Positions 5,714-9,538 of a stretch of 9,538 nt of DNA are shown piece after piece (the first letter of the stretch is position 1; each line of letters begins with the position of its first letter). This DNA is from Nitrospinota bacterium. Its GTDB lineage: Bacteria; Tectomicrobia; Entotheonellia; J063. The notes below the pieces were generated by a model. That model was not told the DNA's origin, ran no database searches, and worked only from the letters and a program-made list of their open reading frames with translations. The stretch covers positions 1 to 9,538 of the forward strand of contig RFHZ01000591.1 of NCBI GenBank assembly GCA_003696125.1, in the 5' to 3' direction. A program made the position numbers and the translations under genes.

Positions 5714-6658
5714 ATGAAATTCGGATGGAGTCTGCCTTCGCGAGGTCCGCTGGCACGTCGAGAAGCGGTGAGAACACTAACGCAAAAGGCGGAAGAACTC
5801 GGGTTTGATTCGGTCTGGGTCAGCGATCATGTGGTGCTCCCGACCCAGAGCAGATCGCAGTACCCGTACGATCGCAGCGGAGCGTTCCCAGGGGGTGCGG
5901 AACAGGATTACCTGGAACCGCTCATTCTCCTCTCCTATCTGGCCGGATGTACCGAACGGATCGCCCTGGGAACCAGTGTCCTGATCATCCCGTATCGAAA
6001 CCCGATCGTCACCGCCAAGATGCTGGCCACGCTGGATGTCCTCTCCCAGGGTCGTCTCATCTTAGGAGCAGGGGTGGGCTGGTGGGAAGAGGAGTTCCAG
6101 GCGCTGGGACTCGATACCTATGCGGAGCGAGGGGCCTGCACGGATGAATATCTGCAGATCTTCCGTATCCTCTGGACGCAAGACGATCCGCATTTCGAAG
6201 GGAAGTTCTTCCGCTTCTCCCAGATCAGGTTTGCCCCCAAACCGGTGCAGAAACCGCATATCCCGATCTGGATCGGTGGCCATTCCCGGGCAGCGATCCG
6301 GCGCACCGCCAGGCTTGGAGATGCCTGGCACCCGATCGGATTGCGTCCACCGGCCAACCTCCTGCCGCCAGAGATGGCCGACAAGATTCAGGAACTGCGT
6401 CGCCTGGCCCAGGAATACGGGCGCGACCCGCAGGAGATCGCCATCACCTTTCGCTGTCCCCTCCGCTTTACCGATACGGCGGATACGACCCAGCTCCCCT
6501 TTACCGGTACCGCGGCCAAAATCCAGGAGGACATCAGGACCTATCAGGCTCTCGGTGTAGAGCATATCGTCTTGGACCTCACCGGTGACTCTCTCTCCGA
6601 ACGTCTCGAGGACATGGAACGCTTTGCCTCCACGGTTCGACCGGCATTTGTAACCTGA
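5714..6658 (+). CDS. LLM-class flavin/F420-dependent oxidoreductase (luciferase-like)
   Basis: This is a TIM-barrel oxidoreductase of the bacterial luciferase superfamily, expected to use reduced F420 or FMN, acting in the cytoplasm on an unidentified substrate. The 314 residues start with MKFGWSLPSRG and show AEELGFDSVWVSDHVVLP (26-43). They continue with LEPLILLSYLAGCTERIALGTSVL (67-90), AKMLATLDVLSQGRLILGAGVGWWEEEF (101-128) and the late IPIWIGGHS (183-191), the standard order for the probable F420-dependent (TIGR03619-like) subgroup. The length is normal. The start is fixed by AGGAGG (5701-5706) 7 bp before ATG 5714. F420 versus FMN use cannot be settled from the sequence, and no F420-synthesis gene is in the window. 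The next gene begins 15 bp after its stop. Confidence 0.9.
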   Translation: MKFGWSLPSRGPLARREAVRTLTQKAEELGFDSVWVSDHVVLPTQSRSQYPYDRSGAFPGGAEQDYLEPLILLSYLAGCTERIALGTSVLIIPYRNPIVTAKMLATLDVLSQGRLILGAGVGWWEEEFQALGLDTYAERGACTDEYLQIFRILWTQDDPHFEGKFFRFSQIRFAPKPVQKPHIPIWIGGHSRAAIRRTARLGDAWHPIGLRPPANLLPPEMADKIQELRRLAQEYGRDPQEIAITFRCPLRFTDTADTTQLPFTGTAAKIQEDIRTYQALGVEHIVLDLTGDSLSERLEDMERFASTVRPAFVT

Positions 6659-6673
6659 GGTGAGAGATAACCG

Positions 6674-7429
6674 ATGCCGTTCCGTCGTTATCAAGGCGTA
6701 GAGTACATCCAGGGGACAGAGGTACCGGTCTTTTACATCCCGGACGGGAAGCCTCCCCCTCGCTGGGATACGCTCTCCCTGGTGACGGTTTCCCCCAGCG
6801 GACTGGCCTTCTACCAGGGGACACGCACGGTGGGAAAACAGCAGGTAACCACGGTCAGGGTGATCAAAATCACCACCACCCTGCGTCCCCGTACCGCCAT
6901 GCTGCATGAGCAGGGATGGCGTATCCTGCTTCCCCTGCACCGCTACTACTACCAGCACGTCCCCGAGCTGCGCCGGGCTTTTCCCCGCCTGGAACCGCTC
7001 CTGCAACACTGGTACCATACCCTCTATACCCGCTCCACAATGGAGGTGGAAGAGTGGGAAACCCTGCTCGATGATGTCAAGCACTGGTGGCAGCGGTGTA
7101 CAGAGTACTGGCAGGAGAAGGAACAGCAACTGAAAAAGCGCCTGCGCAAGGTAGAAACGCTCCTGGCCCGGGATTTTGCCTTCTTTGACCTGGGTGTCCT
7201 CTCCTCTCTCCCTACCCTGCAGCAACGCTTCCTGGAGGTAAGCCACCGTTACCGGACCGCGCAGGAGACCGAACAACTCCAGAAGGCTGATCGAGTCTAT
7301 GGCCGGCTCATCCGGCGCCTGCAGGAGAAGAGCGCCCTGACCTTGCAGATAAAGGGGGTACGGCGTGAACTCTCCCAGATCCGCCGTGCCCAGAAACAAC
7401 TCGCCCTGGAGGTGGCAGAAGAAGGGTGA
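6674..7429 (+). CDS. Unrecognised basic coiled-coil protein
   Basis: I do not recognise this 251-residue protein. Residues 1-70 look beta-rich (VPVFYIPDG at 17-25, SLVTVSPSGLAFYQG at 35-49, a VRVIKITTTL strand at 61-70). Residues 78-145 are helical and rich in Trp and Tyr (RYYYQHV at 90-96, HWYHTLY at 112-118, HWWQRCTEYW at 137-146). Residues 146-250 have the heptad-like, highly charged composition of a long coiled coil, broken near 167-180. There is no signal peptide, membrane segment, zinc motif or recognised catalytic motif, and only one cysteine. It is probably a real gene: GAGGTGAGAG precedes ATG 6674, it lies 15 bp after the LLM gene, and its codon use resembles its neighbours. It is the last gene of the run and ends 4 bp from the convergent amidohydrolase stop. 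A structural, scaffold or nucleic-acid-binding role is possible, but this is a guess. Confidence 0.7.
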   Translation: MPFRRYQGVEYIQGTEVPVFYIPDGKPPPRWDTLSLVTVSPSGLAFYQGTRTVGKQQVTTVRVIKITTTLRPRTAMLHEQGWRILLPLHRYYYQHVPELRRAFPRLEPLLQHWYHTLYTRSTMEVEEWETLLDDVKHWWQRCTEYWQEKEQQLKKRLRKVETLLARDFAFFDLGVLSSLPTLQQRFLEVSHRYRTAQETEQLQKADRVYGRLIRRLQEKSALTLQIKGVRRELSQIRRAQKQLALEVAEEG

Positions 7430-7433
7430 GCTT

Positions 7434-9041
7434 CTACGCCTCGTAAACGATGCGTCCCCCTACCATGGTCTTCTCGATGGGAATATCCTTGATCGTATAG
7501 GGATCAACGGTCAACGGATCGGCTCCTAAAACCACCAGATCGGCCAGTTTTCCCACCGTGATGGATCCTTTGAGATGCTCCTCAAAGCTGGCATAGGCCC
7601 CGTGTAGCGTATAGATACGCAACGCCTCTTCCACGCTGATCTTCTGGCTGGGACCCCAGAGCTTGCCGGAACTGTCGGTGCGGGTCACGCAGCTCTGAAT
7701 CCCCATGAGCGGTTCATAAGGACCAGGGACGTAGTCGGTGGCCCCGGTGGAGATGATCCCGGAGTCCAGGAAGGAACGCTGGGCAAACATCCACTCCACC
7801 CGTTCCTCACCATAGTACTTCATCTTCTCCCCGTGGTAATAGATATAGGTGCAGAAGGGGGTAGCGATACAGCCGAGGGCTTTCATGCGCTCCAGGATAC
7901 GGGGATTCACCACGGTACAGTGCTCGATACGGTGCCGGGTGTTGGGACGGGGAGCAGCAGCGAGCGCCTTTTCGTACGCGGTAAGCGTCATCTCGATGGC
8001 GGCATCACCGTTGGCATGGGTGCAGACCTGAAAACCGGCCTCATGCGCCCGCATTACCCCTTCTTCCAGCTCGTCTGGTTGCATGGCCAGGATGCCTCGA
8101 TCATCCTGGCTCCCCACATAGGGCTGCGAGAGGTAGGCGGTACGACCGGAGATGGCACCATCGGAGACGAACTTGATGCCACCGATCCGGAGCATCTCGT
8201 TGCCAAAACCGGTACGCAGACCGGCACGTCGCAGGTCGTCGAGATAGGTATGCCAGATGAGCATATAGACCCGCAACGTCAGCTCTCCTTCCGCCAGTCC
8301 CTCCTGATAGGTCTGCAGGTGGGTATGATCGACGATGGCATCGTGTACGCTGGTCAGTCCCGCCTTGTTAAACATCTGGCAGATGAGGCGGAGACCGGCG
8401 CGTCGATCGGCCGGGGTTACCGGGGGCAACAGCTCGTTGCGGAACCGCTCGGCCGCCCGCTCCAGAATGATCCCGGTCAACTCACCGCTCTGCGGGTCTC
8501 GCTCGTATTTCCCCCCTGGGGGATCGGGGGTCTCTTTGGTGATGCCGGCGACCTCAAAGGCCTTGCTGTTCACGAAGTAGACATGCCCGCCCCGGTGGCT
8601 GACAAAGATCGGATGCGCGGTGCTTACCTCGTCCAGATCCTGCCGGGTGAGAAAACGATTCTCCGCAGTCTTGGTGTCGTCAAACTTGAAGCCCTGTACC
8701 CACTCTCCTGGTGGTGTCTTCTGTGCCCGTTCTCGCAGTGCCTGCTTGATCTCGGTGAGGGAGCGCAGATCGCAATCGACGGCCATGACATGGCGGATGC
8801 CGCTGCTCAGGACATGGATATGGGCATCGATAAAGCCGGGCACCACCGTCTTCCCGCTCAGATCGATGACCTGGGTCTGGGGACCGATCAGCCCCTCTAT
8901 CTCCTCTGTCCTCTCCACAGCCACAAACCTCCCCTGGTGGATGGCTACCGCCTCTGCCCGGGGTTGCTGGGGATCGATGGTGATGACGTTGGCATTGAGA
9001 AGGACGGTCTCTACCGGTAATCCTCCCTGTCCGTTTCCCAT
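7434..9041 (-). CDS. YtcJ-like metal-dependent amidohydrolase (Amidohydro_3)
   Basis: This is a metal-dependent hydrolase of the amidohydrolase superfamily, in the subgroup that includes YtcJ and N-substituted formamide deformylase; it likely cleaves a C-N bond. The 535 residues have the usual layout. The N-terminal beta-sandwich (LLNANVITID, 14-23) is followed by VVPGFIDAHIHV (66-77) with metal ligands H74 and H76. Next come GGHVYFVNSKA (151-161), GGIKFVSDGAISGRTA (287-302), THANGDAAIEMTL (341-353) with H342, RHRIEHC (369-375) with H374, and ATDYVPGPYEPLMGIQ (434-449) with D436. It ends with the typical KGSITVGKLADLVVLGADPL block. The length is normal and the metal site appears complete. An AGAGGAGAAG site precedes the ATG. 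It is transcribed towards the five-gene run and ends 4 bp from it. The natural substrate is unknown; such enzymes often have none assigned. Confidence 0.92.
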   Translation of the reverse strand: MGNGQGGLPVETVLLNANVITIDPQQPRAEAVAIHQGRFVAVERTEEIEGLIGPQTQVIDLSGKTVVPGFIDAHIHVLSSGIRHVMAVDCDLRSLTEIKQALRERAQKTPPGEWVQGFKFDDTKTAENRFLTRQDLDEVSTAHPIFVSHRGGHVYFVNSKAFEVAGITKETPDPPGGKYERDPQSGELTGIILERAAERFRNELLPPVTPADRRAGLRLICQMFNKAGLTSVHDAIVDHTHLQTYQEGLAEGELTLRVYMLIWHTYLDDLRRAGLRTGFGNEMLRIGGIKFVSDGAISGRTAYLSQPYVGSQDDRGILAMQPDELEEGVMRAHEAGFQVCTHANGDAAIEMTLTAYEKALAAAPRPNTRHRIEHCTVVNPRILERMKALGCIATPFCTYIYYHGEKMKYYGEERVEWMFAQRSFLDSGIISTGATDYVPGPYEPLMGIQSCVTRTDSSGKLWGPSQKISVEEALRIYTLHGAYASFEEHLKGSITVGKLADLVVLGADPLTVDPYTIKDIPIEKTMVGGRIVYEA

Positions 9042-9292
9042 GACTTGCTTCTCCTCTCTTTTGCAGGGTTTCGTGCTCGCTTACCGGTATCCCGGCAGAC
9101 AGAATAATGCCCTCTGAATCAAAACCACCCTACCCTATCACGTTCCTGCGGGGAAAACAAGCCTGCGGATACCCTTAGCCTCCCCTCCCTGATCCGCAAA
9201 GACCTGGAGCGGTTACTCAGGAGAACTGGACGTACTGGCAGCAGAGAGCAAGGTTGAGACAGCATGCAAAAATCTGCAGCGGTTGGGCACTG

Positions 9293-9310
9293 GTGTCGGA
9301 AAATTTTACA
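9293..9310 (+). promoter_or_regulatory. Bipartite motif GTGTCGGA-N4-TTTACA, copy 1
   Basis: GTGTCGGA (9293-9300), 4 bp, then TTTACA (9305-9310). The same 14 bases with the same spacing recur at 9392-9409. This copy also lies within a weak dyad, GGTGT at 9292-9296 and ACACC at 9308-9312, which copy 2 lacks. The direct motif is therefore what is conserved. A regulator-binding site is the most likely reading. Confidence 0.5.
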
Positions 9311-9391
9311 CCTTCCCCTCACCGCTACCGCCTCGTAACCAATTGTTGTATATAGTGTTATTTCGATTACCCGTTTTGGACCCTCTTCAGA

Positions 9392-9409
9392 GTGTCGGAT
9401 TTCTTTACA
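9392..9409 (+). promoter_or_regulatory. Bipartite motif GTGTCGGA-N4-TTTACA, copy 2
   Basis: GTGTCGGA (9392-9399), 4 bp, then TTTACA (9404-9409), starting 99 bp after copy 1. All four spacer bases differ between the copies while all fourteen flanking bases agree, which suggests selection on two half-sites. Both copies are followed by CT-rich DNA with CTCACC and CCGCC blocks, so a longer degenerate repeat is also possible. Confidence 0.5.
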
Positions 9410-9538
9410 ATTTTGCCTCTCCCTCTCACCCGACCACCCGCCCTACAATGGTCATTACTTTCTAAAAGCATGAAGAATCTTTTGACGCTCTTTCAGGTTA
9501 TCACCCCATTTTTCTCACCTAAGTAATCCCTTAATCCC

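Larger units (their letters stand above)
9042..9538. other. Non-coding region upstream of the amidohydrolase, with a duplicated motif
   Basis: This 497-bp stretch contains no ORF that looks like a protein. Its left part must hold the leader and promoter of the - strand amidohydrolase, though I could not find a convincing pair of promoter boxes there. TGCGGAT (9164-9170) and ATCCGCA (9192-9198) form a 7-bp inverted repeat around 21 nt. From about 9295 the DNA becomes AT-richer and CT-rich by turns, and carries two copies of a bipartite motif (9293-9310 and 9392-9409). It probably reaches towards the promoter of a gene beyond the window. Confidence 0.5.

Noticed and set aside
6062-7399. 445-codon open frame on the - strand opposite the LLM oxidoreductase and the unknown gene
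   Set aside because: It overlaps two + strand genes that have good ribosome-binding sites; the LLM family call is certain. The antisense translation shows no domain. It does leave a small residual doubt about which strand codes in 6674-7399, but the ribosome-binding site and operon spacing favour the + strand.
7833-9020. 395-codon open frame on the + strand opposite the amidohydrolase
   Set aside because: The - strand frame has every amidohydrolase motif. The + strand translation is Gly/Asp/His-rich with no recognisable domain.
9344-9356. TATATAGT-like -10 box on the + strand
   Set aside because: TATAGT at 9351-9356 is a fair -10 match, but nothing resembling TTGACA lies 16-18 bp upstream, and TTTACA at 9305 is too far away.
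9119-9465. Small open frames of 60-67 codons on both strands in the terminal region
   Set aside because: No ribosome-binding site at a suitable distance, no recognisable protein character, and they run across the duplicated motif and low-complexity CT tracts.

Overview
The window holds eight protein genes: seven on the + strand (the first cut by the window edge), then one on the - strand, then about 500 bp of non-coding, AT-richer DNA. No tRNA, rRNA, CRISPR array, transposase or phage gene is visible. Ribosome-binding sites are strong and purine-rich before most genes, and three genes probably start at GTG. Coding DNA has moderately high GC. The gene content is a CehA/McbA-type PHP hydrolase, an HD-domain dNTPase, a GT21/HpnI-like glycosyltransferase, a C45 acyltransferase/hydrolase, an F420-type luciferase-like oxidoreductase and a YtcJ-type amidohydrolase. 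This suits a free-living bacterium with a large metabolic repertoire, such as Chloroflexota, NC10 or Tectomicrobia-like lineages. That placement is an inference from gene families, and the sequence does not fix the phylum.

Layout: 2-427 is the C-terminal end of the PHP-family hydrolase, followed after about 20 bp by a dGTPase-like HD phosphohydrolase (447-1613). A 199-bp leader with a possible sigma-70 promoter and a stable hairpin precedes the membrane glycosyltransferase (1813-2949). A 206-bp gap carries a near-perfect 30-bp palindrome and simple-sequence DNA resembling a dispersed intergenic repeat. Five closely spaced co-directional genes then form a probable operon (3156-7429): a short-chain dehydrogenase, a self-cleaving C45-family acyltransferase/amide hydrolase, a small DUF4013 membrane protein, an F420-type LLM oxidoreductase and an unrecognised coiled-coil protein. 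The operon ends 4 bp from the stop of the convergent amidohydrolase (7434-9041, - strand).

The operon looks like a small-molecule module: two oxidoreductases and an amide-forming or amide-cleaving enzyme, with a second amide/C-N hydrolase converging on it. No substrate can be named from the sequence. The two most unexplained items are the unrecognised 251-residue protein and a bipartite motif, GTGTCGGA-N4-TTTACA, present twice 99 bp apart in the terminal non-coding region. The motif probably belongs to the control region of a gene outside the window. I see no clear evidence of a complete new defence or mobile system here.
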